A DNA stretch of 64,000 bases from Diplonema japonicum (GCA_964019335.1 OZ025679.1:1-64000), one strand, 5' to 3'. Counted from the stretch's first letter, positions 51,823-63,157 are shown. The notes: a model not told the origin generated them from the letters alone. Translations and numbers: made by a program.

Positions 51823-53163
51823 GGATAATGATTCGTGGAGGCAAGGAGGGGGGAAGAAGAAGAAAGCCACGAACTTTTTATTTATTTATTTGCCCCCTCT
51901 TCTTGTTTTTGTTTTTGTTTTTTTTTTTTTCGATTTTACAACAAAGTTCAAACCTTTTTCTTCTGGCAGCGCCTTTCTTTTTTTCTCTCTTTTCCGTTTT
52001 TTTTTTTTTTTTTTTTTTTTTCCTTTTTTTTTTTCCTTTCTTCTTCATGTCAATATTCCTTTTTGAAAGTCCTTCCATGGCTTTCTTTTTTTTTTTTTTT
52101 ATTATTTCTTTTTTTGTTTTTGTTTTTTACCTCTTTAGTTCCGCTTCCTCAGATATTTCTTGTCACCCTTCTTTGTCCTTCCCTCTAAGTTCTTCTTATG
52201 TCACTACTCAATTGAAGGGGGGAGGAAGAAGGAGAAAAGAGAGTAGGTTAATTTAAAAAAAAAAAATAAAAAAAATAGAAGGCAAGCTGCAGGATTCCTT
52301 TCTTTTTTTCTTTTTATAAGTTTCTTTTTTGTATATTTTCCCCATGGAGGGGTGATCGAGGTGCATAATATGTACACGGCGGTGGCCCTTGAAAAAAAAA
52401 AAAAAAAGAACAAGGGAGGAAGGAAAAGCCTATGGGAGGAATGGAAACAAGTCTCTACAAGGGGCAGTATTTGGTTACTGTCTTTCGAGACAAGGAAGCC
52501 CTGGGGAAGCATCGCAAGGCTTGCGTAGGTCATAAGACTTGAAATGGAGAAGAAGAAAAAAAAGAATTAGTTACAGAGTGATATGTGTGCAAGTATGTGT
52601 GCTAGGACTACTGAGGGCCATGCATATACCCCACCCCCCCCTCTTTTTTTCTCTCTTTTCTCCTGCTGTGTGTTAAAGAAACAAGAAAAAAATAAATCAA
52701 ACCCTTGATTGGGATATTTTTTACCCCCCCCTTATGTATCTCTTTTATTTTCCCTTTAACCCCTCCCCCTTTTTTTTGTTACCTGCGGGAATGGTGAACA
52801 ACGGGTAGGGACTGGGAAACGGTATAAATCGAATAAGGGGGAAAAACAAAAAGAAGAAGAAGGCAAGCCTGAGTGAAGGAGAGAAAAAAAAGAAAAAAAA
52901 AGCAAAGATAATTTATAAGGGAAGGGAATGACTGGAAACATGGAGAAGGAAACAAAGTGACAATGCCCTATTCTTCTTTCCCCCTCCCCTTATTCTTCTT
53001 GGTCCTCTCCAGTCCTTCCTCCTGCTGCTGTATACCATCCTATTGCTCCACTGTACCCGTTATCCTTCCCTCTTTCCGCTCAGCTTATATTTTCCCCCCC
53101 CCTTTTTCATATTCCCCTTTTTTTAATTCCATCTGTTTCAAAAACCAAACAGGGGGCACCTCC
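51823..53163. other. Homopolymer-rich spacer, no gene seen
   Basis: 1.3 kb with T runs (about 51920-52100), A runs and C runs. Open frames are Phe- or Lys-rich artefacts. It ends in the acceptor AAAACCAAACAG, 11 nt before the Hsp70 ATG. Confidence 0.65.
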
Positions 53164-55118
53164 ATGGCCGCCGTCCCCTGCTCATACGGGTTAGCGGCTG
53201 TAAGTTCCCCATGGTTGTTTAAGCGGGCTGTGCAGGCAGCGAACACAGCTGAGAAGGAAGTTGCCATAGGTATCGATCTAGGGACGAAAAACTCTGTGGT
53301 GGGTGTGTTGCAGGGGGATAGTGTGGAGGTCATCAAGACCGATGGGGCCCCCACAATGCCCTCTGTGGTGTCGTACAGCCCAGACGGCGAGCGGCACGTT
53401 GGCAAGCCAGCCGTGGCACGCCTGCAGAAGGACCCCAGCAACACCATCTACGACGTGAAGCGCCTCATAGGAAGGACTTACAACGAGCGCGGCATCGCAG
53501 ACTCCAAGAAGATTCTCCCCTACGAGGTGGCTAAGGGCACCGCCAGCAGGGCCGTCATCCAGCTCCCCAACGGTACCATCATCCAGCCCGAGGAGGCTTC
53601 TGCCGCCATCCTCAGCAAGCTGAAGAGCTCTGCCGAAGCACACCTCAAGCGCCCTGTCACGAAGGCTGTTGTGACCGTCCCTGCGTACTTTAACGATGCC
53701 CAGCGTGCCTCCACCAAGGCCGCTGCGGAAATCGCCGGCCTCAAAGTACTACGTGTTATCAACGAGCCTACTGCTGCTGCTGTGGCACATGGGTACGGGG
53801 AGCCCACCAGCAGCACCGCACAGCGCAAGAACGTCCTTGTCTTCGACATAGGCGGCGGCACCTTTGACGTCTCGCTACTCGCAGTCGAGGGCGGTGTGCT
53901 GGAGGTGCTCGCTACGGCAGGCGACACACGCCTCGGCGGGCAGGACATCGACGTGGCCCTCATGCAGCACGTAATGAAGGACTTCAAGAAGCACCACAGC
54001 ATCGACCTCACCAACAACAAGAGTGCCATCGAGAGGCTCCGCAAGTCGTGCATCGCTGCCAAGCACGACCTCTCCACTTCGCTCATGAGCAAGGTCCCAT
54101 CCCCGCTGGGCGACCCTAACCACGTGAAGGGTCTCACGAGGAAAGAGCTGGAAAGCATAGCGAAGCCCGTCTTGCAAAAATGCCTCCCGCCAGTGACAAG
54201 GGTGCTGAAGGATGCCAAAGTGAAGAAGTCGCATGTCTCAGACATCCTGCTTGTTGGGGGCGTCACACGGATGCCTGCTGTGCGGGACATGGTCACCAAG
54301 TACTTCGGTCGGAAGGTCCTGTCGACGAAGGAGGTAGACCCCGACCTGGCAGTGGCGACGGGTGCTGCGATACAAGCAGCCAAGCTGTCGGGGGTGGGGG
54401 GTAAGACGAATAGCATCCTGCTGCTGGACGTGGCACCCCTCACGACAGGGATCGAGACGGAGGGCGGGTACATGACGCCTGTGATCGAGCGCAACACCCC
54501 CATCCCAGCACGGCAGTCGAAGCTGTTCACAACCACGAAGGACGCACAGTCCGCGGTCGACATCAGAGTTCATCAGGGCGAGCGCCCCAAAGCGAAGGAT
54601 AATTTCCTACTTGGAGAGTTCTCGCTGAAGGGCATCCCACCTGTGAAGAAGGGCGTGCCTAAGGTGAAGGTCACTTTCGACGTGGACGCCAACGGCATCC
54701 TCAAGGTGACGGCAGAGGACCAGGCGACGAAGAAGAAGAGCGACATCACCATCCACTCAAACAGCACCCTGACGCAGGATGACATCAAGCGCATGGTGGC
54801 CGACTCGCAGAAGCACAGCGAGGCAGACAAGAAGGTCACACAAGCACGGTCGCTGCGCGACGACCTGACGACCCTGATGGAGCGTGCCAAGGTATCTGAT
54901 GCAATGCAAACAAATATTAACGACAACAGACATCAGCGCAAGCAGTCCCCAAGAAGGAAGGCAGCGCCATCAGCACGGCAGTCAGCTCCGTCGAGTCGTG
55001 GCTGCAGAGCCCTGCTGCATCCACCGACACCGACAGCACCCTCAGCACCCTCGCCAGCAAGAAAAAGTGGCTAGAGGACAAACTCAACCAAACTCTGCAA
55101 TCTGTTTACAAAAACTAA
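53164..55118 (+). CDS. Hsp70-family chaperone without EEVD or ER-retention signal
   Basis: 638 aa, exons 53164-54891 and 54930-55118, with a 38-nt intron. ATPase motifs: GIDLGTKNSVVGVLQG, RLIGRTYNERG, VTVPAYFNDAQRASTKAAAE, VFDIGGGTFDVSLLAVEGG and ILLVGGVTRMPAVRDMV. The substrate-binding domain has LDVAPLTTGIETEGGYMTPV and FDVDANGILKVTAEDQATKK. The C-terminus is a short helical lid ending SVYKN, with no EEVD and no KDEL-type signal. The first 35 residues (SSPWLFKRAVQAANTAEK) could be an organellar presequence. Sequence style is nearer to the cytosolic/Ssb group than to classical mitochondrial Hsp70, so location is open. Confidence 0.9.
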
Positions 55119-55412
55119 AAGAGGCGACTGTCTTGTCAACCGGCACAGGTGCCTCCGACGCTTGGGTGCCATACTCATGGTGTCACACGGTGGGCCCCGG
55201 TGTCCCTAGACAGTTCGGGTTTATTTCTTATTTTTGTACTCAAGAACAGGGGGGGGGGGAGAAAAAAGAGAAGGAAAAAAAAAAAAGCGAGGATCCCGTG
55301 GTAGCATGCAGCGCTCATCTCAGGATGTGCCGTGTGCACAAACAAATACTGTGTCCTGACTCTTTTTTCTTCTTCTTCTTTTTTTTTCTTCTGTTCTCCC
55401 CAGCTTTGCAAC
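55119..55412. other. Intergenic
   Basis: 294 bases with G and A runs near 55250-55285 and a T/C tract ending in the acceptor CTGTTCTCCCCAG, 9 nt before the next ATG. Confidence 0.6.
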
Positions 55413-55952
55413 ATGTTAACCATGCACAGCACAGGCCTCCCTCACACACTGCACTGCATGAAAGGAAAGGGATATGCTGTGGGGGCGCGCAGAGGCACAC
55501 CGGCACAGGCACAGGCACCTCAGGAGAAGAAACGAAGGAGGAGGAGAAGAAGGCGCAGGGTGAGGGTCGAAGACGAGGTGCAGAGGACAGTAGATGCCTT
55601 TTTTGAGGGCGGGACATGGGACGAGGTTGATATAGAAGACCCTCTAGTGCCCTTGGTGGTGCGGCTGACAGTGACGGGCAGGGACTTCACTCCTGAGGAC
55701 TACGAGCTGCTGCTGGAGTTGGACAGCAGCGTCGACAAGTCAGCTTCTGAGGCAGCAATGACACGTGTCGCATCGTTCACAGCAAAGCCACGTCACGCAG
55801 CAGGGGACCCTTGCTCCATCTGCCTGGACCCGTTTCGCACAGGGGACGCACTCTCGTCCCTGCCCTGCAGACACCTCTACCACAAGGCATGCGTAAAGAA
55901 GTGGCTGCGTTCCTACAACAAGTTCTGCCCGCTCTGCAGAATGGACGTGTGA
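55413..55952 (+). CDS. RING-H2 finger protein (probable E3 ubiquitin ligase)
   Basis: 179 aa, intronless. An N-terminal basic block with ten consecutive Arg/Lys residues is followed by an acidic helical region and a C-terminal RING-H2: CSICLDPF ... LPCRHLYHKACVKKWLRSYN ... CPLC. All eight zinc ligands are present and the Trp after the second His is conserved. Likely an E2-binding ubiquitin ligase. Confidence 0.85.
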   Translation: MLTMHSTGLPHTLHCMKGKGYAVGARRGTPAQAQAPQEKKRRRRRRRRRVRVEDEVQRTVDAFFEGGTWDEVDIEDPLVPLVVRLTVTGRDFTPEDYELLLELDSSVDKSASEAAMTRVASFTAKPRHAAGDPCSICLDPFRTGDALSSLPCRHLYHKACVKKWLRSYNKFCPLCRMDV

Positions 55953-56305
55953 TACCCCTTTTAGTTAATTCTGGATTTTTTCGTGTCCCATTTAGTTATT
56001 GTTGTTGATCTCATGTGCTATATACTGTCCTTGCTCGTGCTGTCTTGAAGGTGGAGGTGGAGGAAGGGATATAGAAGGTCGTCCGCCCACGAAGAGCGGA
56101 GCCTCTCAAAGGAAGAGAAGGAAGGAAGTGAAAGAGAGATAATTGTTTCTATAGTCCCCCTAGTATTTTTTTTTCTTCTTCTTTCTTTCTCTCTTCTTGT
56201 TCTTTTCCTCTTTTCTCGTTTCCACATCATTATCCCCCCTCCCCTAGTTCCTCCTAGTATCCCCTTATGTTGCTTGTTTCAATCAAATTGCCCTGATAGA
56301 ACGAG

Positions 56306-56351
<46 letters not shown>

Positions 56352-56942
56352 GGAAAGTGCTGTGCCACTTGCCCATTTCACACCATCTTTCTTGCCATCC
56401 CCTTCTCCTCCCTGCCTTCGCCTCTGTCCGACTTTTTCAAGTCAATGCGTTGGAAAAAAAAAAAAAAAAAAAAAAAAAAAAACGAAACAAAAATGTGATT
56501 CCCTGTGTGGCCCCTTAGAACCTACTTGTTGGCCTCGGTTTGAAATGAGGATTTTTAACTTTTTTTTTTTATAGCATTTTTTTCTTCTTTTTTTTCTAAA
56601 AAAATGATTTTACACCTTGTGGCGATTTGTGTTGAGCAAAAAGAGGGGAGAAAAAAAAAAAAAAACCTTAGTAGCTCTTTCTAAGTTCCTTTTTTTCTTA
56701 CTCGTGCGAAGAACAAAAGACTTAAGTCATGAAGCTTATTTTCAGGTGGCGAGGATAACATGGAAATATACGAAGTACATCAGATGTGTTGTTCGCTGTT
56801 GACTTCCTCGGTCATCACCGGTAGTGCCCGAGTTCAGGGTGACGAACAGGCAGCAAACTGCATGAGCGCCAAACTCAGCGATCTCTGCGCTCCTTGTAAT
56901 CAAGTTCTTGTGTTAGGCGCCGCCAACACCGGCCTCCTTTAA

Positions 56943-57013
<71 letters not shown>

Positions 57014-57409
57014 GAGCAAGTAAGCAGATGTTGTTGCAAGAAAATAAAAAGGGGGGGGGGGAGAGGGAGAATAGACACAGCTACTTTGTGTATCTTATTG
57101 TCGGCTTGCACACGAATTACTTTTAATGCAACCTCACAGTTAGAGCCACCCTTGGCAGCCACTGACAACAACACCAGAACCTAAGCTTTATTTTTTTTTT
57201 TTACTTGTGCAAAAAAAGAAAGAAAGAAAGAAAGAAAGAAAACATCTCTCCCACTTTTTTTTTTCTTTTTTTTTTCCCCCTCATTTTCTTTCTCTCACTT
57301 ACTCTTTTTGTTTCTTTCTCTTTTATTTTTTTTTCTTTTTTCTCTTTCCTCCCGAGATAAAAACGAAAAAGAAAAAAAAAGATCTCACCCCCCCCCCCCA
57401 ACCCACCCA
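55953..57409. other. Homopolymer-rich spacer with one inverted copy of the 1-2.6 kb repeat
   Basis: A runs near 56310-56348, 56454-56482 and 56651-56665, and a 64-base T run at 56946-57009. An inverted dispersed-repeat copy lies at 56740-56945. GAAA repeats lie at 57219-57241. No gene seen. Confidence 0.65.
56740..56945 (-). repeat. Inverted copy of the dispersed repeat seen at 0.7-2.6 kb
   Basis: On the minus strand this stretch reads GTCAACAGCGAACAACACAT, with the GTGATGACC lead-in and the AGTTAAAGGAGGCCGGTGTT end. It matches the modules at about 2050-2330 over roughly 200 bp. A 64-base T run abuts it. Confidence 0.85.
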
Positions 57410-57898
57410 ATGACTGAAGTGTCTGCCCATGTAGACCCTGCCCTTGTAGACCCTGCTGATGTTGTCGTTGACGAACTGTTTGCTGAGGTTGCGGAAGAGG
57501 TGTTGGAGGGGATGATGGAGGTGGAGACTTGTGTGGTGTGCTTTGAGGAAATGATGGGGGAGTGCATGGGGGTGACAGAGTGCAACCACCGGTTTTGCAA
57601 GATGTGCTTGGAGAAGATAAGGGAGACAAAGCCGTTCTGCCCGTTATGCCGGAGGAGGATAGGTCCTGACCCGCCTCACCTAGTACAGATAGAAGAGAAT
57701 GTGCTGCACCTACTCTTGCGCTTCCTTAGCGTCTCCTCGATGCTCCGGTCTCCCCAGCACGTAGCTGCCCCCGACACACGGCACGTCTTGCTGGATATCA
57801 TCCTCGGGATGTATGATGCTGAGATCCCGCAGGACCAGCCCACCAACCCCACTGCAGAACTTCCTGAAACCTTCATTCTAGCAGCTGGTGCTTTCTGA
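57410..57898 (+). CDS. RING-HC finger protein (probable E3 ubiquitin ligase)
   Basis: 162 aa, intronless. An acidic N-terminus precedes a C3HC4 RING (CVVCFEEMMGECMG ... CNHRFCKMCLEKI ... FCPLCRRRI), followed by a helical C-terminus. All zinc ligands are present. The ATG follows a C-rich leader; the nearest acceptor is in the A-rich sequence about 35-40 nt upstream. Confidence 0.85.
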   Translation: MTEVSAHVDPALVDPADVVVDELFAEVAEEVLEGMMEVETCVVCFEEMMGECMGVTECNHRFCKMCLEKIRETKPFCPLCRRRIGPDPPHLVQIEENVLHLLLRFLSVSSMLRSPQHVAAPDTRHVLLDIILGMYDAEIPQDQPTNPTAELPETFILAAGAF

Positions 57899-57948
57899 GG
57901 TGAAGGGAAGGGGTTCGCGCCGCTTTTTTCGAGATTGATCTGTTATGG

Positions 57949-57983
<35 letters not shown>

Positions 57984-58253
57984 CGCGCTTTTTTTTTTTT
58001 TTTTTTTTTTTTTTTCTGCTACAGAAATTGGTCGGGATACGGGATTTTTTTTTTAAATTTAGAAAGGAAGAAGGGGGGGGGGGGGGGGAAGAAGAAAAAA
58101 ATATATCGTCAAAAGATAAAGTTCACTGCAAAATTTAGTTGTTCGATGGTTGATAGTTTATTTTCTTCCTTCTTCTTTTTTTCAATTTTCTCCTTCTTTT
58201 TCTTTTTGTTTTCTTCTTTCTACTTTTTTGCAGAAAGAAGAATGGGACAAAAG

Positions 58254-58286
<33 letters not shown>

Positions 58287-58799
58287 CCTCCTGCCTCTTT
58301 CTCTGCCTTTTCCTCTATTTTCTGCTTTTCTTTTTTTCGTTTTCTCTCCATTTACACGTTCTGCCTCTTTACTTCCTTTCCTTTTGTTTCTTTTTTAAGG
58401 TGTCTCGCGAAGACTTCTTTCCGTCTTTTTGCTGTTGCTAGCCTGACTAAGAAGGTCTTTTTTTTTTTTTTTTTTTTTTTTTTTATATTATTTCCTTCCG
58501 CAAGGCAACAGAAAAAAAAGAGATGAGAAGGGGGGGGGGGGGGAAGAAAATCGGTGAACAAAGGTTTAAGAAAAAAAAATCCTCCCGCTTTCTTGTGATT
58601 TCTTCATCCCCTTCTCATTTTTTTTTCTTCTTTTTTTTTTTTATTTTACCCCGGTCCAGCAGAGACATCAATGTCCTTTTGGTTGCCATTTTTCATTTTT
58701 TTTCCCATTTCTTTTTCGGGTGCCTCTTTTTCTTGCGCTTTCCCCTTCTTTCTATGACCCCTCTGCAGTGCCCCTGCTCTTATAACCCCTTAGGACACT
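57899..58799. other. Homopolymer-rich spacer
   Basis: T runs near 57949-58016 (interrupted) and 58459-58484, A runs near 58254-58285, and G runs near 58071-58088 and 58530-58542. No gene seen. Two acceptors (CCCCTCTGCAG and ACCCCTTAG) lie within 35 nt of the LACTB2 ATG. Confidence 0.6.
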
Positions 58800-59783
58800 A
58801 TGCACGCCCATCTGTCTCGTGCGCCAATGGCGCTCAAAGTAATAGAGAAGGTGACCCCCTTGGTGACGAAGGTGATGGGGCACAACCCCGGGCCGTTCAC
58901 TCTGCAAGGCAGCAACACGTACCTTGTGGGGAAGGGGAGGGAAAAAATCCTGATCGACACTGGTGAGGGGAAGGACGCATACATGGGGAGCCTGGTGGAG
59001 GGGCTGGATGGGGGGCACATCACGAAGATCCTAGTGACCCACTGGCACCCCGACCACGTGGGCGGACTGCGGAGTGTGCTGGGGCACAACGTTGCTAAGG
59101 GCGCTCAAATCTACAAAATGGAAGAGCCCAGCCAAGACCCCCTGATCTGGGAAGAGCAGGGCGTAGACCCTGCCTCTGTCAAGGGCATCGCGGCAGGTGA
59201 CATCTTCGAGACGGAAGGCGCGACCCTGCGTGCCATCCACACGCCTGGGCACACCAAAGACCACATCTGCTTCCTTCTTGAGGAGGAGCATTCCCTGTTC
59301 ACCGGCGACATTGTCCTGGGTCAGGGCACCACACACTTCAGCAACCTCACCAAGTTCATGGCGACGCTGAGGAACCTGCTTGCAATCTCCAAGGAGAGCA
59401 GCTCGTGCAGAGTGTACCCCGCGCACGGGCCTGTCATCGAGGAGGGCACCGCCAAGATACAAGAGTACATCGACCACAGGTTGCTTAGAGACAAGCAGAT
59501 TCTAGCAAAACTCCGCACCATGGCACCTACCACTGCAGCTGCCATCGTTGCCGACCTCTACAGTGATGTACCGAAGAGACTCCACCAGGCGGCCACCACA
59601 AACGTCATCTTGCACCTCCTCAACCTGGAGGCACAGGGTCTCGTCACCGCTGTGCGCAAAGGGCACACCACACCCTTCGCGTTGGGCGGCAAGACTACCC
59701 CCGCTGAGCTTGCAGACCTCTTCGCAGTTGTCTCCCCTAATGTGTCTGCTCAATGGAGCCTCCCCCCCGCAGCCCAGCTGTAG
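58800..59783 (+). CDS. LACTB2: LACTB2-like metallo-beta-lactamase-fold hydrolase
   Basis: 327 aa, intronless. The N-terminus LKVIEKVTPLVTKVMGHNPG and PFTLQGSNTYLVGKGREKIL are typical of LACTB2. The metal site is THWHPDHVGG, with further ligands in HTPGHTKDHICF, FTGDIVLGQGTTHF and VYPAHGPVI. A winged-helix C-terminus follows. The human protein is a mitochondrial endoribonuclease of 288 aa; here the N-terminus has no clear presequence. It is the source of the broken copy at 3.07-3.5 kb. Confidence 0.93.
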   Translation: MHAHLSRAPMALKVIEKVTPLVTKVMGHNPGPFTLQGSNTYLVGKGREKILIDTGEGKDAYMGSLVEGLDGGHITKILVTHWHPDHVGGLRSVLGHNVAKGAQIYKMEEPSQDPLIWEEQGVDPASVKGIAAGDIFETEGATLRAIHTPGHTKDHICFLLEEEHSLFTGDIVLGQGTTHFSNLTKFMATLRNLLAISKESSSCRVYPAHGPVIEEGTAKIQEYIDHRLLRDKQILAKLRTMAPTTAAAIVADLYSDVPKRLHQAATTNVILHLLNLEAQGLVTAVRKGHTTPFALGGKTTPAELADLFAVVSPNVSAQWSLPPAAQL

Positions 59784-59905
59784 GCATCCTGCAAAGAACA
59801 CCACTTTCGGAATGCACTGCTGGACTACAGGCTTGAGATGCTTTGTGCTTGAGATGTAGTATAGAGTTTTCTATATTGCAGCACCCTGTTGCAAGCACAG
59901 ACAGG

Positions 59906-60901
59906 ATGGCGGGGACCAGATGTGCAGGGGATGTGAAAATGCCGAAGAGGAGCCTGAAGTATGCAGTGGGGCGCGGCGGGGGGGTGGCTGTCAGGCAGTT
60001 CAGGGAGGAGACAATGCCGATGAGCTTAGCAGCGCGGAAGAAAGACGAGGTGGGTGCAGCAGTGGAGAGGGAGGGTGCTGCCCGGTTGCGGATCAGTGTG
60101 ATTAAAAAGAATGGTCTGCGGCAGGAGAAGTTCAAGAAAGCGATGTACTCGGCAAACAAGGAGAAGGTGACGAGAGGGCTGGGCTGCTGCTCTTGGACAG
60201 AGCGGCATACACTGGCACCTGTTCTGGAGACCACCCGGCACACAGGTGCTGAACGGGCCGTTTTGGTGAATCAACTGTACAAACACCTCACGAACAGGTA
60301 CGTGCAGACGCTGACAAGCAGCTACTCCGACATCACCATCAACCTCAGGGAGCCATCTACGTGGCCATGTGTCGACCCCTTGTCCGCCTCTATGCCGCCC
60401 TTGAAGCAGGACTGCCCCTACTACGTCCCCCCGTCGCTCCCCTACCCTAAGGTAGAGAAGAACATCTTGCTCCTGTCCCCTAAGAACGGTGTCGTCGATT
60501 CTCGCAAGCAGAGCAAGGCTCCTAAAGCGGACTCGGGCCTTGAGAGCGTCGCCAAGGAGTACATGGGGGGCGAGAAGAAGCTCCCTGCCAACCCCTTCAA
60601 GGTTGTCCAAAATACTATCTCTGTCCGTGGTGCCGAAAGCTCCGCTGTCAAGGCCTCCCTCAACAACATCCTCAACAAGGACAAGCGGCACAGGTGCCCC
60701 ACACCCGTCAAGACTCCGCCACCACCTCCTCCTCCTCTACCACTACCTCTATCTCAACCTCCATCCACACACCACATACCACAGCCTACCCTCCGGTCCT
60801 GCCCGTCGTACATCGACATGGCACGCAGGGCATCTCTGCCCACACAGGAGGAGGGGTCCAGCACCACAGAGTCGGAGCCTTCCTTGCTCGGGCTCTGTTG
60901 A
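59906..60901 (+). CDS. Hypothetical basic protein with Pro-rich C-terminus
   Basis: 331 aa, intronless, starting 5 nt after the acceptor GCAAGCACAG; a second ATG lies at 59939. The first 130 residues are basic and helical (RLRISVIKKNGLRQEKFKKA). The middle has short Pro/Tyr motifs (CPYYVPPSLPYPKVEKN). The end holds a run of eight Pro and Leu/Pro repeats. No family is recognised. Confidence 0.6.
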   Translation: MAGTRCAGDVKMPKRSLKYAVGRGGGVAVRQFREETMPMSLAARKKDEVGAAVEREGAARLRISVIKKNGLRQEKFKKAMYSANKEKVTRGLGCCSWTERHTLAPVLETTRHTGAERAVLVNQLYKHLTNRYVQTLTSSYSDITINLREPSTWPCVDPLSASMPPLKQDCPYYVPPSLPYPKVEKNILLLSPKNGVVDSRKQSKAPKADSGLESVAKEYMGGEKKLPANPFKVVQNTISVRGAESSAVKASLNNILNKDKRHRCPTPVKTPPPPPPPLPLPLSQPPSTHHIPQPTLRSCPSYIDMARRASLPTQEEGSSTTESEPSLLGLC

Positions 60902-61172
60902 CGTTTTATGTTATTTTAACGAGTATCTCCTGCCTTTTTACAAAGCAGGGTAAAGAAGAAAAAGAGTAAAAGAGGTCAAAGTAACCACTTTGCTAAAACC
61001 TTACCACAGGAAGGGTCCATACCTTGTAGAGGCAGCCCCGCACGGGGTTGCCCTCGCTGCAGGGTATAAGCTGGGGAAAGGAAACAGCAAGTTGAAGGAG
61101 GAGGGGGAGGACGAAGAAGATGACTTCTGTGTGGGGGAACCGGAAGGGTTCAGCCCCGGGGTTGTGGTGTCG

Positions 61173-62463
61173 ATGGAAGACGGGGAAGGGGACGTAAAGG
61201 CGCTGGAGGAGGCGGTGCAGACGAAGCTCAACCGCCCTGAAGACATCGGGGAGCCCATGCCGATGGAGCACACGGTGCGTCAAACAAACAAAAAAAAAAC
61301 TTCTTTTCCTATAAATTTTACAACCACAGGTACACGTGACATTAGACCCAACGGGGAACAGTCTTTTTGGGTTAAAAGGTTTGCCGCCGCACTTCGAGGC
61401 GGCTCTGATGGCATCAGGGTTTACACGGGACGAGATACAAGGCGGTCTGCCCGACCTGTACAGCTGCTACAGGACCATGAACAGGGAGAACAACCCGCAC
61501 GACCTTGCCAAGTCCTTCTCGAAACTGCCAAAAAGCGAGGTGCCCATCAAACGGTACAAGTTGAAAGAACTACTGAGCGCTGGGGACCCTACGAAACTGT
61601 ATAGCAAAATGAAGAAGCTCGACGGCGGGTCCCAAGGGGAGGTGTACAGGGCGGTCAACTCGAAGAACCAGATGATCGCTCTGAAGAAAATCTTCATCAA
61701 GGACGAGGCGAAGGAGGTCCCTGCACTGGAGAACGAGATCTCGATGCTGTACAGCTGCCAGCACGCCAACATCATCGACTACTACGCCACGCACAGGAAG
61801 GACGCCACCCTGTGGATCGCAATGGAGCTCATGAACGGGGGAAAGCTCACAGACCTCATCGAAGACAGCCACAAATTCAAAGAAGAAGAAATCGCCTTCA
61901 TCATGAAAGAAGTCCTAAAGGGCCTGCAGTACCTACACAGAACAGGCAGGATGCACAGGGACATCAAGTCTGACAATGTTCTCCTCTCCACCGCAGGCCG
62001 TGTCAAGCTCGGCGACTTCGGGTTCTGCGCCATGATATCTGAGGGCAACGCTGCCAAGCGGCGCACAGTCGTGGGCACACCTTACTGGATGGCACCGGAG
62101 GTCATCAAAGGTGACCCTTATGACTTCAAGGCTGACATGTGGTCGTTGGGCATTCTTGGGCTGGAACTATCTGACGGGGAACCTCCCCTCATGTCGCTCC
62201 CCCCGATGAGGGCCCTTTATGTGATTGTGACACAGAGAGCGCCTAAGATGAAAAGTAGGAATAAGTATGAAGAAGGGGGGGTAGGGTGGCGTGGTACATA
62301 TTCACACAGATGGTCTCGTGAGTGCATCGACTTTGTAGAATGCACGCTTCAGAAAGATCCCAAGCATCGGCCCACTGCCAACGAACTCATGACGCACCCC
62401 TTCCTCCGCAAAGCCGCCAAGACCGACCCGAGTTTTATTAAAAAAGCGCTTTCCAGAAAATAG
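61173..62463 (+). CDS. PAK-like (p21-activated, STE20) protein kinase
   Basis: Exons 61173-61274 and 61330-62463 (55-nt intron with GTGCG donor) encode 411 aa. The frame is open back to the acceptor CCTTACCACAG (ending at 61009), so the start is uncertain; 61173 is the first in-frame ATG. A CRIB motif spans the splice: IGEPMPMEHT then VHVTLDPTGNSLFGLKGLP, as in PAKs that bind Cdc42/Rac. The kinase domain has GGSQGEVYRA, IALKKIFI, HRDIKSDNVLL, LGDFGF, GTPYWMAPEV and ends FLRKAAKTDP. The PAK-type SDN and TPYWMAPE motifs are intact. The GTPase encoded at 38.65 kb is a conceivable partner class only. Confidence 0.88.
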
Positions 62464-63157
62464 AAGGAAAATAAACCGGGGGGGGGGGGGGGGAGGGGAT
62501 TTTTTTTTTTTACTATTATTTGTTCAAAGGGAACATGGTTGATTTATTTTTACTCTTTTGCTTTGAGTGAAGAGGGAAAAAAAAAAAAAAAAAGAAAAAA
62601 AGAAGTCCTCCCCCAAAAGGCCGTATAAGCATTGCCATGTTACTTTTGTGTTTATTTTTCTTTGAACCTCTTTCTCCGAGAGGTGCCGAGTGTGCGTGTG
62701 TGTATTCTCCCCCCGCCCCCCCTTCCCTCTTTCCCTTGTTTCCCCCCTTCTACTAGAAGTATAGAAAAAATAATTTGGTTTCTTTTTGATGGGAAGGGGG
62801 GGGGAAGAAAAAAGACACTGGGACTGTATTCGTCTCGCATCCAAGCATTGTGAAACTTCCTTTGTGTTTGTTTTGTGTTGTGTGTGTGTTTTTTTTTTCT
62901 TTTTTTTTTTTCCTCTACTTCATTTTCCGTATTGTACAGTTCCGTGTGCCATGATCTTTCTTTGCCACTTTGTTTTGAGGTAAGGGGGGAAATGAAAAAA
63001 AAAAAAAAAAAAAAAAAATGAAGGGAAAAAAAGGGGTAGCGGGAGGAAGTGGGCGAAAAACTTGGTAACACAAAGGTAAAAAAAAAAAAAAAAAAAAAAA
63101 AACCTGCAAACATGTAAACATAAAAACAAACCATAAGGAAGGGGGGGGGGGGGGGGG
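62464..63157. other. Homopolymer-rich spacer
   Basis: Runs of G (about 62479-62492), A (62578-62593, 62995-63018, 63079-63101) and G (63141-63161). No gene seen. Confidence 0.6.

Noticed and set aside
61009-61172. Coding start of the PAK-like gene right after the acceptor at 61009
   Set aside because: The frame is open and looks partly coding, but no in-frame ATG occurs before 61173, so it was left out of the CDS and only mentioned.
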